64,000 bases of DNA from Alistipes putredinis DSM 17216. GTDB taxonomy: Bacteria; Bacteroidota; Bacteroidia; Bacteroidales; Rikenellaceae. This document shows positions 7,870-17,479 of this stretch, piece by piece. The notes under the pieces were generated by a model. The model saw only the letters and a program-made list of their open reading frames with translations. It was not told the origin of the DNA and did not search any database. Position 1 is the stretch's first letter, and every line of letters starts with the position of its first letter. Location of the stretch: assembly GCF_000154465.1 (NCBI RefSeq), contig NZ_DS499577.1, positions 804,013 through 868,012 on the forward strand, written 5' to 3'. The position numbers and the translations under genes are program-made.

Positions 7870-10083
7870 ATGGAAGAAAAGAAGTTGTACAATGCAGTCC
7901 GGAAGACGATCACGCTGGCAGACGGCCGCGAAATCATGATCGAAACGGGCAAACTGGCCAAGCAGGCCGACGGCTCCGTCGTGGTGAAGATGGGAGATAC
8001 GATGCTCCTGGGAACGGTGGTAGCCGCCAAGGACGCGAAACCCGACACTGATTTTATGCCGCTCCAGGTGGAGTATAAGGAGAAATATGCCGCTTGCGGT
8101 CGCTATCCCGGCGGTTTCATGAAGCGTGAGGGCAAGGCTAACGACAGCGAGATCCTCGTAGCCCGTCTGATCGACCGTGCGCTGCGTCCCCTGTTTCCGT
8201 CGGACTATCACGCCGAGGTATATGTGACCGTAAACCTGATTTCGGCGGACAAAGATATTCAGCCCGATGCTCTGGCCGGACTGGCCGCATCGGCTGCACT
8301 GGCTGTTTCGGACATCCCGTTCGGCGGTCCGATTTCGGAGGTGCGTGTGGCCCGTATCGGCGGTCAGTACGTCATCAACCCGGCCTTCTCGCAGATGCAG
8401 GACGCCGATCTGGACATCATGGTCGGCGGTACCATCGACAATATTCTGATGGTCGAGGGCGAGATGAAGGAGGTGTCCGAGGAGGTGATGCTCGGAGCTA
8501 TCAAGTTCGCTCACGAAGAGATTAAGAAACACTGTGCCGTACAGATCGAACTTTCGAAGGAGCTGGGCAAGGACGTGAAACGGACCTATTGCCACGAGGT
8601 GAATGATGAAGAGCTGCGTCAGACCATCATTCGGGAGCTTTACGACAAGGCTTACGCCATCGCCACCAGCGGTACGATGAAGCATGAGCGCGAAGATGCC
8701 TTCAATGCGCTGGAGGCCGAGTTCGCCACCCGTTTTTCGGAAGAGGAGCTGGTCGAGAAGGCACCGCTGATTCACAAATATTTCCACGACGACGTACAGA
8801 AGAAGGCCATGCGCAACATGATCCTCGACGAGGGCAAGCGCTTGGACGGCCGCCGCACGGACGAAATCCGCCCCATCTGGTGCGAGGTGGGCTACCTGCC
8901 CGCCGCTCACGGTTCGGCGATCTTCACGCGCGGTGAAACGCAGTCGCTGACTACGGTGACCCTCGGTACGAAGATGGATGAGAAGGTCAAGGACGAAGTG
9001 CTGGTACAGGGTACCGAGCAATTCGTGCTGCACTATAATTTCCCGCCTTTCTCGACGGGCGAGGCCAAAGCCGCCCGCGGCCTGAGCCGCCGCGAGATCG
9101 GTCATGGCCATCTGGCATGGCGCGCACTGAAGCCGATGGTTCCCGTCGGAGAGGAAAATCCTTATGCCGTGCGTGTGGTGTCGGATATTCTCGAGTCGAA
9201 CGGCTCGTCGTCGATGGCGACGGTTTGTGCCGGTACGCTGGCGCTGATGGATGCCGGCGTGAAACTCAAGAAACCCGTTTCGGGTATCGCCATGGGTCTG
9301 ATTTCGGATTCCGCTACCGGTCGTTGGGCGGTGCTTTCCGACATCCTGGGCGATGAGGACCACCTGGGCGACATGGACTTCAAGGTGACGGGTACCAAGG
9401 ACGGTATCACGGCTACCCAGATGGATATCAAGGTCGATGGCCTTTCGTACGAGGTGCTGGCCAAGGCGCTGGAACAGGCTCGCGTGGGCCGTATGCACAT
9501 TCTGGGTAAGCTGACGGAGTGTATCGCCGAGCCGCGTGCGGATTACCGTCCGTTCGTGCCGCGTATCGTACAGATCACCATCCCGCAGGATATGATCGGT
9601 GCCGTGATCGGTCCCGGCGGCAAGGTGATCCAGGATATTCAGAAGACGACGGGTACGACCATTACCATCACCGAAACCGACAACAAGGGCGTCGTGGATA
9701 TCTTCGGTCTGGACAAGGAGGCGATGGATGCAGCCCTGTCCCGCATCAAGAGCATCGTGGCGCAGCCCGAGGTCGGCGATGTATATAACGGCAAGGTTCG
9801 TTCGATCATGCCGTTCGGTGCGTTCGTCGAGATCATGCCGGGCAAGGACGCCCTGCTGCACATCTCGGAGATCGACTACAAGCGTTTCGAAACGATGGAG
9901 GAGACCGGCCTGAAAGAGGGGGATATGATCGAGGTGAAAGTCATCGGCATCGATCCCAAGACCAACAAGCTCAAGCTGTCGCACCGCGTGCTGATTCCGC
10001 AGCCCGAAGGCTGGACGGAGCCGGAGCGCCGTCCCCGCGAGCGCGGCGATCGCCCGCGCCGCCGTCCTGAGCACAAGGAGTAG
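7870..10083 (+). CDS. pnp: Polyribonucleotide nucleotidyltransferase (PNPase)
   Basis: 737 residues from the ATG at 7870. An upstream in-frame ATG at 7819 lies inside the rpsO-pnp hairpin and is rejected. Domains in order: first RNase PH domain, helical linker, second catalytic RNase PH domain ('GRRTDEIRPIWCEVG', 'FPPFSTGE'), KH domain with 'VIGPGGKVIQDIQ', S1 domain ('GDVYNGKVRSIMPFGAFVEI'), and a basic Arg-rich tail. It degrades RNA 3' to 5' by phosphorolysis in the cytoplasm. It follows rpsO after a hairpin that could tune its expression. Confidence 0.97.
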   Translation: MEEKKLYNAVRKTITLADGREIMIETGKLAKQADGSVVVKMGDTMLLGTVVAAKDAKPDTDFMPLQVEYKEKYAACGRYPGGFMKREGKANDSEILVARLIDRALRPLFPSDYHAEVYVTVNLISADKDIQPDALAGLAASAALAVSDIPFGGPISEVRVARIGGQYVINPAFSQMQDADLDIMVGGTIDNILMVEGEMKEVSEEVMLGAIKFAHEEIKKHCAVQIELSKELGKDVKRTYCHEVNDEELRQTIIRELYDKAYAIATSGTMKHEREDAFNALEAEFATRFSEEELVEKAPLIHKYFHDDVQKKAMRNMILDEGKRLDGRRTDEIRPIWCEVGYLPAAHGSAIFTRGETQSLTTVTLGTKMDEKVKDEVLVQGTEQFVLHYNFPPFSTGEAKAARGLSRREIGHGHLAWRALKPMVPVGEENPYAVRVVSDILESNGSSSMATVCAGTLALMDAGVKLKKPVSGIAMGLISDSATGRWAVLSDILGDEDHLGDMDFKVTGTKDGITATQMDIKVDGLSYEVLAKALEQARVGRMHILGKLTECIAEPRADYRPFVPRIVQITIPQDMIGAVIGPGGKVIQDIQKTTGTTITITETDNKGVVDIFGLDKEAMDAALSRIKSIVAQPEVGDVYNGKVRSIMPFGAFVEIMPGKDALLHISEIDYKRFETMEETGLKEGDMIEVKVIGIDPKTNKLKLSHRVLIPQPEGWTEPERRPRERGDRPRRRPEHKE

Positions 10084-10151
10084 AACTCTGCGGGTCCGGA
10101 TCGCTGCTACGGAGATAATTTCGGTTTTGTTCGGAAATTTTGGCCGGAATA

Positions 10152-10184
10152 TTGTACAATGTTTGTAGATAATTTTTATATTTG
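10152..10184 (+). promoter_or_regulatory. Promoter for the OmpA/TPR lipoprotein
   Basis: TATATTTG at 10177-10184 is a consensus -7 box. The best upstream element is TTG at 10152-10154, 22 bases away, slightly longer than usual. The transcript would have an AT-rich leader of roughly 80 bases. Confidence 0.6.
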
Positions 10185-10272
10185 CATTACTCCGTAGCTT
10201 TTGTGGGGCAGATAAAACAGGCATAAATAGAAAAAGAAAGGATTTAACATTTAATTTTTAAAAGATTAGTTT

Positions 10273-12000
10273 ATGAAAAAGCTGATGAAATTGAGCTTGC
10301 TGCTCGTGGTCGTTGCTTTGACGTTTTCGAGCTGTAATTGCTTCAAGAAGATGGCAAAGAACAGCGATGATGTATCGCTGACGTGTGCACCTGAAGTGCT
10401 GGTACTGAATAACGGTGTGGTTGCCGCCGACATTACGGCACAGTTCCCCGTGAAGTACTTCAACCCCAAAGCTATCGTGAAGGTTACTCCGGTGATGGTA
10501 TTCGAGGGCGGAGAAGTTGCCGGTACTCCGAAATTCTTCCAGGGTTCGAAAGTGAAAGAGAACTATACGGTCGTTGATAAGAAGACGGGCGGTGTGTTCA
10601 CCATGCATGTCGAGTTCCCTTACGATGAGCGTATGCAGATTTCCGAACTCCAGTTGCGTGTCGAGGCTAAATGTCCGGGTAGCGACGAGTTTACGCTGGT
10701 TAATGCCAATACGGGCAAGGTCGTGAAGGCCAAGGAGCTCGAGGCTAACCCCGCAATCGTACGCGAGTGCGGTCTGGTCGTTGCCGAGGGTGTGAATACC
10801 CTGCAGCAGGATCTGGCTTACGCCGATGCGATGGCAGCTCTGCCGAGCGACTACAAACGCGTGACTACCAGCGTGGACAAGACCGAGATCCTCTATGCGA
10901 TCAACAAGGCTAACGTAACCAAGAAAGCGCTGAAAGACGCCGATCTGGAGGCATTCCAGGCGAATGTGGATGAGAACCTGAAAAACGACCGTGCTACCCA
11001 GCATGTTGCCGTGAAGGGTTATGCTTCTCCCGACGGTCCCGTGAAGTTCAACGACACGCTGTCGAAGGAGCGTAGCGAATCGGGCGACAAAGTTCTTGCG
11101 AAACTGCTGAAAAATTCGGGTCTGGATATCGACGTTGCCGCTTACGGTGAGGACTGGGAAGGTTTCAAGGAGCTGGTTTCGAAGTCGAACATCAAAGACA
11201 AGGATCTGATTCTCCAAGTTTTGAGCATGTACTCCTCTTCGACGCAGCGCGAGGATGAGATCAAGAACATGTCTTCCGTATTCAACGAGCTGAAGAAAGA
11301 CATTCTGCCGCAGCTCCGTCGTTCGGTGATCGTGAACACCATCGATCTGGAGGGCAAGACCGACGCCGAGATGATGGCGCTTGTCGAGGCTGGCAAGCTG
11401 GATCAGCTCAACCTGAATGAGCTGCTCTTCGTTGCGGAGTCGATCGCACAGGACAACGCTACCAAGAACATCGTATTGGCTTATGCTGCCGAGAAGTATA
11501 ACGACGCCCGCGCTTACAACAACCTGGGTATCGTTCTTACGGAGGAAGGCCGCACGGCTGATGCTTTGAAATGCTTCCAGAAGGCCGCTCAGTTGGGCGA
11601 GGCTTCCGAGGCGCTGAACACCAACCTGGCTCTTGCCAACTTGGCGAACGGCAATATGGCAGAGGCTCAGAAGTATGCCAAGGGCGCTGATGCAAAGGCG
11701 AAGAGCCTGGTCAATGCAGCACAGGGTAACTACAACGACGCTGCCAAGCAGCTCGACGGTATGAATGCCGCTATCGCTAACACGATGAACAAGGACTATG
11801 CGGCTGCAAAGCGTGCTATCGCTAAGGATATGAGCGCAGAGGCCGATTACCTGCGTGCCGTGATCGCTTCGGAAGAGGGCGATATGAGAACGGCAGAGGC
11901 ACAGTTGAAGAGCGCCGTGAAGAAGGATGAGAAGATGGCGAAGAAAGCCATGAAGGATATCCACTTCAAGAAACTCTTCGAAGAGGGTCTGAAGTTCTAA
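10273..12000 (+). CDS. Lipoprotein with OmpA-like segment and TPR repeats
   Basis: 575 residues. SPII signal with lipobox FSSC (Cys21). Residues 30-200 form an uncharacterised beta-rich region. At residues 247-270 'VKGYASPDGP...N..LSKERS' matches the peptidoglycan-binding OmpA C-terminal pattern. Residues about 400-480 contain tetratricopeptide-like repeats ('ARAYNNLGIVLTEEGRTADALKCFQKAAQLG'-type). It is probably an abundant envelope lipoprotein linking outer membrane and cell wall: the codon choice is even, the promoter is a consensus one, and a strong terminator follows. Its exact function is unknown. Confidence 0.7.
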   Translation: MKKLMKLSLLLVVVALTFSSCNCFKKMAKNSDDVSLTCAPEVLVLNNGVVAADITAQFPVKYFNPKAIVKVTPVMVFEGGEVAGTPKFFQGSKVKENYTVVDKKTGGVFTMHVEFPYDERMQISELQLRVEAKCPGSDEFTLVNANTGKVVKAKELEANPAIVRECGLVVAEGVNTLQQDLAYADAMAALPSDYKRVTTSVDKTEILYAINKANVTKKALKDADLEAFQANVDENLKNDRATQHVAVKGYASPDGPVKFNDTLSKERSESGDKVLAKLLKNSGLDIDVAAYGEDWEGFKELVSKSNIKDKDLILQVLSMYSSSTQREDEIKNMSSVFNELKKDILPQLRRSVIVNTIDLEGKTDAEMMALVEAGKLDQLNLNELLFVAESIAQDNATKNIVLAYAAEKYNDARAYNNLGIVLTEEGRTADALKCFQKAAQLGEASEALNTNLALANLANGNMAEAQKYAKGADAKAKSLVNAAQGNYNDAAKQLDGMNAAIANTMNKDYAAAKRAIAKDMSAEADYLRAVIASEEGDMRTAEAQLKSAVKKDEKMAKKAMKDIHFKKLFEEGLKF

Positions 12001-12017
12001 TCCGTTCGGATTCGATG

Positions 12018-12054
12018 AAAAATATCCGCACCGGAAACGGTGCGGATATTTTTT
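12018..12054 (+). terminator. Rho-independent terminator
   Basis: AATATCCGCACCG, GAAA loop, CGGTGCGGATATT, then T6. It lies 18 bases after the lipoprotein stop codon. Confidence 0.92.
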
Positions 12055-12548
12055 GTCTCGATTTATTGAGCTTGTTCGATTATTGGTCGTATTTTCGTCC
12101 GCCTTTCTTCAAGACAGGCATTTTTAGGCCCATGTCGGTTCATAAATACGGTTGGCGACCGGGAGGATCAGTTCCGAATTTGGATCCCAACAAGGATTCC
12201 GAGACATCACTTTTTATTTTTATGGACGTCGGCTGGACAGGATCTGCACGATATTTGCAATATCATACAGGATATCGAAAGAAATACGGAAAAGATCTAA
12301 AATTTTATTATTTTTGTCGAAAGAGCGTTGAGTTCGGCCGTATTTACTTGTTTTTGCCAGGTTTTGATCGGTTTCGGTGCAAGCCGATTTGTTGAAGGGC
12401 TATCCCGAACGAGGGATTTGCTTTCGGCGGAATGAATTTTTTGCACGCGGTCTGTGTAATCTTGTAAAGGGAATTGCGGAACGGGAACTTCGATATTTAT
12501 TTTTATTGCGCTTTGAAGGCGAACCGCTTGTGTAAATAATAGAAAATT
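12055..12548. other. Long intergenic region before deoC, no gene seen
   Basis: The base composition is more AT-rich than neighbours. A 126-codon open frame (12015-12395) starts inside the terminator and has no recognisable protein features. TATTTTTG at 12309-12316 fits a -7 box but has no TTTG at the right distance. A long deoC leader is possible. Confidence 0.5.
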
Positions 12549-13427
12549 ATGGAATACGCGAATCATTTGAAAGAATATGCGTCGGCTATGAGCGAGGCGC
12601 AGGTGGCCGAGGAAGTGGATCGTATCCGCAAAGCTGCGGTACGAAACCATACTCCGGAAGTTTACAAACTCTGTTATTCGGCGGTGGATTTAACTACGCT
12701 GTCGTGTACGGACTCCGTGGAGTCGGTTACGGAATTTGCCGGCAAAGCCGTCAAGTTTTACCAACAGTTCCCTCATCTTCCCAATGTGGCGTCGATTTGC
12801 ATCTATCCGCCGTTCGTCGAAACGGTCGGTGTGGTGGTCGATGGTACGGATATGCGTATCACGAGCGTTGCGGGCGGATTTCCTTCTTCGCAGACGTTTC
12901 TCGAGGTGAAGGTTCTCGAAGTGGCTATGGCCGTCGAGAACGGAGCCGACGAGATCGATATCGTCTTGAACGTGGGTAAGATGTTGGAGGGGCATTACGA
13001 CGAGGTCGCTAACGAGGTCGAGGTGATTCGTACCGAGATGAGTCCCGAGGTCGTGTTAAAGGTCATTATCGAGTCCGGAGCTTTGAAAACTCCCGATCTG
13101 ATCCGCAAGGCATCGTTGCTTTCGATGTTCGCCGGGGCCGATTTCGTCAAGACTTCGACCGGCAAGATCGATGTGTCCGCCACGCCCGAAGCGGCGGTGG
13201 TGATGTGCCAGGCGATCCGGGATTACTATCGGAAAACGGGACGTAAGGTGGGCTTCAAGCCGGCCGGCGGTGTCCGGAGTGCCGAAGATGCCGCTTTGTA
13301 TTATACGATCGTCGAGGAGATTTTGGGCAAGGAGTGGCTTACGCCCGAATTGTTCCGTATCGGAGCTTCGTCGGCGGCCAATAATCTGCTTACGGCTATC
13401 GAAGGCCGGGAAGTCAAGTTTTTCTGA
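12549..13427 (+). CDS. deoC: Deoxyribose-phosphate aldolase
   Basis: 292 residues. DeoC converts 2-deoxyribose-5-phosphate to glyceraldehyde-3-phosphate and acetaldehyde in deoxynucleoside breakdown. The Schiff-base lysine is Lys201 in 'FVKTSTGK', and the second active-site lysine is Lys237 in 'GFKPAGGVR'. The N-terminal 'IDLTTL'-like segment appears as 'AVDLTTLSCTDS'. It is somewhat longer than the 220-260 residue enzymes of other bacteria because of an N-terminal helix. It appears to be a single-gene unit ending at a strong hairpin. Confidence 0.95.
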   Translation: MEYANHLKEYASAMSEAQVAEEVDRIRKAAVRNHTPEVYKLCYSAVDLTTLSCTDSVESVTEFAGKAVKFYQQFPHLPNVASICIYPPFVETVGVVVDGTDMRITSVAGGFPSSQTFLEVKVLEVAMAVENGADEIDIVLNVGKMLEGHYDEVANEVEVIRTEMSPEVVLKVIIESGALKTPDLIRKASLLSMFAGADFVKTSTGKIDVSATPEAAVVMCQAIRDYYRKTGRKVGFKPAGGVRSAEDAALYYTIVEEILGKEWLTPELFRIGASSAANNLLTAIEGREVKFF

Positions 13428-13447
13428 TCCGAATGGGCGGATGAATT

Positions 13448-13482
13448 AAAAAATAGCGGCACCAAGAAGTGCCGCTATTTTT
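13448..13482. terminator. Bidirectional terminator between deoC and the pirin gene
   Basis: AAAAAATAGCGGCAC and GTGCCGCTATTTTT flank a six-base loop, giving A and T runs on both strands. It serves the convergent deoC (+) and pirin (-) genes. Confidence 0.9.
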
Positions 13483-13502
13483 CTTGGGAAAGGTTGGGGT
13501 AA

Positions 13503-14213
13503 TTACCGCATCGGTACCTCGATCAGAAGCAGGCTGGCTTTCCCGTCCGTATGGAGGGTGATGTCGTTCTGCTCCCAAATGCCCATGCCGTCCCGGGAGG
13601 CCAGCTTTTCGTTCTCGACCGTTACGTCGCCTTCGAGGACGAAGACGTAAAGACCGTTTCCTTCCCGGCGCATGGCGTATTCATAGGTATCTTTCTCCAG
13701 GTTCAGGGTGTGGAACCAGGCCGACTGATGAATCCAAGCCGTATGCTCGGAACCATTGCCTTCGGGAGCCACGATCGTGCGCAGCTCATTGGTGCGTGCC
13801 GGAGCGAGCGTGATCTCCTCGTAACGGGTCGGAAGTCCGCGTCGATCCGGGAATACCCATATCTGGAGGAATTTGACGGGACGGTCGGGGCTGTTGTTGA
13901 ATTCGCTGTGGATGATTCCCGTTCCGGCCGTCATTACCTGGATTTCCCCGGTGCGCAGCACCGAAGTATGTCCCATGCTGTCCTGATGTCGTAGTTCGCC
14001 CTCGAGCGGGATGGAAACGATCTCCATGTTGTCGTGGGGATGTGCGCCGAAACCCTCTCCTCCGGCTACGGTATCGTCGTTGAGTACGCGCAATGCGCCG
14101 AAATGGATGCGCTCGGGATCGTGGTAGTCTGCAAAACTGAACGTATGGTAGCTGTCGAGCCAACCGTGGTCGGAATGACCTCGTGTGCCGGCTCTGTGGA
14201 TTACTTTTTTCAT
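13503..14213 (-). CDS. Pirin family bicupin (YhhW-like)
   Basis: 236 residues, the length of short pirins such as YhhW. Conserved pirin N-terminus 'RGHSDHGWLDSYHTFSFADY' and metal-binding cupin motif 'GFGAHPHDNMEIVS' with two His plus His/Glu ligands, then 'GTGIIHSEFN'. Members bind a metal and some oxidise quercetin, but the physiological substrate in Bacteroidota is not established. It is transcribed alone, downstream of the pckA terminator. Confidence 0.9.
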   Translation of the reverse strand: MKKVIHRAGTRGHSDHGWLDSYHTFSFADYHDPERIHFGALRVLNDDTVAGGEGFGAHPHDNMEIVSIPLEGELRHQDSMGHTSVLRTGEIQVMTAGTGIIHSEFNNSPDRPVKFLQIWVFPDRRGLPTRYEEITLAPARTNELRTIVAPEGNGSEHTAWIHQSAWFHTLNLEKDTYEYAMRREGNGLYVFVLEGDVTVENEKLASRDGMGIWEQNDITLHTDGKASLLLIEVPMR

Positions 14214-14328
14214 AATATAATGGATTGATTATAAGAAGGTGTTGCAAATAGTGTTCCACGATACCGCTTGTAGGGCAGGGCTGTCCGAATATAGGTTGCC
14301 GAAGGGGAGTGATCGTGCGGTCGAGCGA

Positions 14329-14371
14329 CAAAGAGAACGGTCCGGGCGTTAGCCCCGGACCGTTCTCTTTG
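14329..14371 (-). terminator. Terminator hairpin after pckA
   Basis: A 17-base perfect stem (CAAAGAGAACGGTCCGG and its complement) around a 9-base loop, 26 bases after the pckA stop. The terminal part of the stem is A/T-rich, but there is no separate T run. Confidence 0.8.
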
Positions 14372-14396
14372 TGAAAATAGCTTGCTGCTCGTCGTC

Positions 14397-16007
14397 TTAT
14401 TTGAGATGCGGACCTGCAGCTACGAGTTTCTTGCCTTCGGCGTTGCCGGTGAACTTCTCGAAGTTCTTGACGAAACGACCGGCCAGATCTGCCGCCTTCT
14501 CGTCCCATTCCTTGGCGTTCTTGTACGTGTCGCGCGGATCGAGAATCTTGGGATCCACGCCCGGAAGTGCGGTCGGGATCTTGAAATCGAATACCGGCAG
14601 CGTCTTGGTCGGAGCCTTGTCGATCGAACCGTCCAGGATGGCGTCGATGATGCCGCGCGTATCCTTGATCGAGATACGTTTGCCCGTACCGTTCCAGCCC
14701 GTATTGACGAGGTAGGCCGTAGCGCCCGATTGCTTCATGCGTTTTACCAGCTCCTCACCGTATTTGGTCGGATGCAGCGAGAGGAACGCTGCACCGAAGC
14801 AGGCCGAGAAGGTCGGCGTCGGCTCGGTGATACCGCGTTCGGTACCGGCCAACTTGGCGGTGAAGCCCGAGAGGAAGTAGTATTTGGTCTGTTCCGGAGT
14901 CAGGATCGAAACCGGGGGCAGTACGCCGAAGGCGTCGGCCGAAAGGAAGATCACCTTCTTGGCTGCCGGAGCTTTCGATACGGGCTTCACGATGTTATCG
15001 ATGTGGAAGATCGGGTACGATACGCGAGTGTTCTCCGTCACGGACTTGTCCGCGAAGTCGATCTTACCTTTCTTGTCCACCGTAACGTTCTCCAGCAGGG
15101 CGTTGGGGCGGATCGCGTTCCAGATATCGGGCTCGTTCTCTTTCGAGAGGTTGATGACTTTGGCATAGCATCCGCCCTCGAAGTTGAAGACACCGTCGTC
15201 GTCCCAACCGTGCTCGTCGTCGCCGATCAGCTCGCGCTTCGGGTCGGTCGAAAGGGTGGTTTTGCCCGTTCCCGACAGACCGAAGAAGATGGCGGTGTTC
15301 TTGCCCTCCTTGTCGGTGTTGGCCGAGCAGTGCATCGACGCGATGCCCTTCAGCGGCAGCAGGTAGTTCATGTAGGAGAACATACCCTTCTTCATTTCGC
15401 CGCCGTACCAGGTGTTGATGATTACCTGCATTTTTTCGGTGAGGTTGAACACGACCGCCGTTTCCGAGTTGAGTCCGAGTTCCTTGTAGTTCTTGACTTT
15501 GGCTTTCGAGGCGTTCAGCACCACGAAATCGGGTTCGCCGTATTTCTCCAGCTCCTCGTCCGTCGGGCGGATGAACATGTTTTTCACGAAATGCGCCTGC
15601 CAAGCGACCTCCATGATGAAGCGGATCTTCAGACGGGTGTTCTCGTTGGCTCCGCAGAACGTGTCCACGACGAAGAGCTTCTTGTTCGACAACTCTTCGA
15701 CAGCGATCTTTTTCAGCTCCTTCCAGGTCTTCTTCGTCACCGGTTTGTTGTCGTTCTTGTATTCGGGCGAGGTCCACCAAATAGTATCTTTGGTGGTTTC
15801 GTCCATGACGAAGAACTTGTCTTTCGGGGAACGACCCGTGTAAACGCCGGTCATCACGTTCACGGCACCCATTTCGGTTACCTGACCCTTTTCATAACCG
15901 CGCAGGCCCTTGCGGGTCTCCTCGCGGTAGAGTTCGTCGTACGACGGGTTGTAGATTACTTCCGTAGTACCCGTGATGCCGTACTGTTTCAAATTGATTT
16001 TAGCCAT
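14397..16007 (-). CDS. pckA: Phosphoenolpyruvate carboxykinase (ATP)
   Basis: 536 residues from the ATG at 16007, matching the family length. A 23-codon longer frame reaches into the promoter and is rejected. P-loop 'GLSGTGKTTLSTDP' at residues 243-256, upstream kinase motif 'FFGLSG', metal site 'GDDEHGW', and the substrate segment 'VYTGRSPKDKF'. It interconverts oxaloacetate + ATP and PEP + CO2 + ADP. In succinate-producing gut Bacteroidales it mostly fixes CO2 towards oxaloacetate. The neighbouring dicarboxylate symporter fits C4-acid metabolism. Confidence 0.97.
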   Translation of the reverse strand: MAKINLKQYGITGTTEVIYNPSYDELYREETRKGLRGYEKGQVTEMGAVNVMTGVYTGRSPKDKFFVMDETTKDTIWWTSPEYKNDNKPVTKKTWKELKKIAVEELSNKKLFVVDTFCGANENTRLKIRFIMEVAWQAHFVKNMFIRPTDEELEKYGEPDFVVLNASKAKVKNYKELGLNSETAVVFNLTEKMQVIINTWYGGEMKKGMFSYMNYLLPLKGIASMHCSANTDKEGKNTAIFFGLSGTGKTTLSTDPKRELIGDDEHGWDDDGVFNFEGGCYAKVINLSKENEPDIWNAIRPNALLENVTVDKKGKIDFADKSVTENTRVSYPIFHIDNIVKPVSKAPAAKKVIFLSADAFGVLPPVSILTPEQTKYYFLSGFTAKLAGTERGITEPTPTFSACFGAAFLSLHPTKYGEELVKRMKQSGATAYLVNTGWNGTGKRISIKDTRGIIDAILDGSIDKAPTKTLPVFDFKIPTALPGVDPKILDPRDTYKNAKEWDEKAADLAGRFVKNFEKFTGNAEGKKLVAAGPHLK

Positions 16008-16073
16008 AATTATTGATTTAATTAATCCTCTTATTTCACTTGACAGCGGTTGTTCGTTTATGAACGATGCTCG

Positions 16074-16081
16074 CAAAGTTA
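16074..16081 (-). promoter_or_regulatory. -7 box for pckA
   Basis: TAACTTTG on the minus strand, 66 bases before the pckA start. No TTTG occurs at the usual 19-21 base spacing, so the promoter is half-consensus and may need activation. Confidence 0.5.
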
Positions 16082-16119
16082 AAGATTTTTTTTCGAATGT
16101 GAAAATATTAACAGTAGGT

Positions 16120-17313
16120 TTATCGTTTTTCCCCGCGAACCATTCGGCTGTCGATGGCGTTTACGATCACCGCGATCGCACCGTCGCCCGTTACGTTGGT
16201 CGCCGTACCGAAACTGTCCATGGCAATGTAGGTGGCGATCATCAGTCCGATCATATTTTCGTCGAACCCGAGCATCGACTCCAGCAATCCGATCGCAGCC
16301 ATGATGGCTCCGCCCGGTACGCCCGGTGCGGCGATCATCGTGATACCCAGCAGCAGGATGAAACCCGAGTAGGTGCCCATCGAAACGTCCAGCCCGGAGA
16401 GCATCATCACCGCGAGCGAGCAGGCGACGATCTTCATCATCGAGCCCGAGAGGTGGATCGTGGCGCAGAGCGGGACGACGAATCCCGCCACTTCGGGGCG
16501 GACGCCGATTTTGACCGTCTGTGCCAGCGTCACGGGGATCGTGGCTGCCGACGATTGCGTACCGAGGGCCGTCATGTAGGCGGTCATCATCGTGCGGAGC
16601 ATCTTCAACGGATTCTGCCTTGCCACGAGGCCCGCGATCGAGAACTGGATCAGCAGCAGGACGACCGTCATCACGAAGATAATCACGATCAACTTGAGGA
16701 AAATGCCCAGAATACCCGATACCTGCCCCGACTGAGTCATCGAGAGGAAGATGCCGAAGATGTAGAAGGGCAGCAGCGGGATGATGACCTTCGAGATGAC
16801 ACGCTCGATGATGAGTTTGAAATCATCCATCATGCCCTTGAGCTTGTCGCTGTGGATGTAAGCCATGCCCAGTCCCAGCACGAAGGCGAGAATGAGGGCG
16901 GTCATCACGCCCATCAACGGGGGCATTTCGACCGTGAAGAACGGTTGCATGGGTGTTGCGGCGGTTTCTCCCGGGGCGCTCATCTCCGTACCGCCCAATA
17001 GCCGGGGTAATATCCCGAAACTTGTGAAGAAAGTTCCGAATCCCGAAAACAGGGTAAAGGCATAGGCCAGGGCTGCGGTGATTACCAGCAGCCGTCCTGC
17101 CTTGCTACCCAGGTCGGCGATGCCCGGAGCCACGAGGCCCAGGATCAGCAGCGGGATGACGAAGTTCAGAAAATTGCCGAAAATGTTGTTGAAGGTCAAT
17201 GCGATTCGGGTGAACCACTCGGGAACGAAGAGGCCGAATACGATGCCCAGCGCGATAGCCAGGAGCACTTTGGGAAGTAAGCCGAATTTATGCTTCATAA
17301 GGTGTCGTTTCAT
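16120..17313 (-). CDS. Dicarboxylate/amino acid:cation symporter (DAACS/GltP family)
   Basis: 397 residues from the ATG at 17313. A start five codons later (17298) is also possible, and a longer frame upstream (to 17565) runs across the divergent promoter and is rejected. About eight transmembrane segments are visible. Family signatures are the serine-rich hairpin 'GTQSSAATIPVT', 'HLSGSMMK', and 'YIAMDSFGTATNVTGDG' in the last helix. It would import C4-dicarboxylates, glutamate or another amino acid with Na+ or H+. It lies directly upstream of pckA on the same strand, with a 112-base gap after its own stop. Confidence 0.9.
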   Translation of the reverse strand: MKRHLMKHKFGLLPKVLLAIALGIVFGLFVPEWFTRIALTFNNIFGNFLNFVIPLLILGLVAPGIADLGSKAGRLLVITAALAYAFTLFSGFGTFFTSFGILPRLLGGTEMSAPGETAATPMQPFFTVEMPPLMGVMTALILAFVLGLGMAYIHSDKLKGMMDDFKLIIERVISKVIIPLLPFYIFGIFLSMTQSGQVSGILGIFLKLIVIIFVMTVVLLLIQFSIAGLVARQNPLKMLRTMMTAYMTALGTQSSAATIPVTLAQTVKIGVRPEVAGFVVPLCATIHLSGSMMKIVACSLAVMMLSGLDVSMGTYSGFILLLGITMIAAPGVPGGAIMAAIGLLESMLGFDENMIGLMIATYIAMDSFGTATNVTGDGAIAVIVNAIDSRMVRGEKR

Positions 17314-17441
17314 TGGTTTTCGGTTGGACGATTCATGCGTCGGGGCCTTGGGCCGATCGTGTTCCCGATTCGGACCGAATTCGTTTTTCGGAGGTCCCGT
17401 TGCATGCCGTTTTTCTATTAACGTATAAAAAGGGAGCAATA

Positions 17442-17474
17442 TTTGTGCAAAGAAGAGAATATTTTCTAATTTTG
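17442..17474 (+). promoter_or_regulatory. Promoter of the COG0731 radical SAM gene, probably leaderless
   Basis: TTTG at 17442-17445, 21 bases, TAATTTTG at 17467-17474. The start codon is at 17480, only 5 bases past the -7 box, so the transcript is predicted to begin at or next to the ATG. Confidence 0.72.
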
Positions 17475-17479
17475 TCAAT

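Noticed and set aside
7741..10224. Long open frame on the minus strand opposite pnp, 827 codons
   Set aside because: It is a mirror of the pnp coding sequence: no conserved family, high His/Arg content typical of antisense frames, no promoter or ribosome site.
12015..12395. 126-codon plus-strand frame after the lipoprotein gene
   Set aside because: Starts inside a terminator hairpin, no protein features, unusual composition.
14382..16016. 544-codon plus-strand frame opposite pckA
   Set aside because: Antisense shadow; the minus-strand frame has a complete PEP carboxykinase with P-loop.
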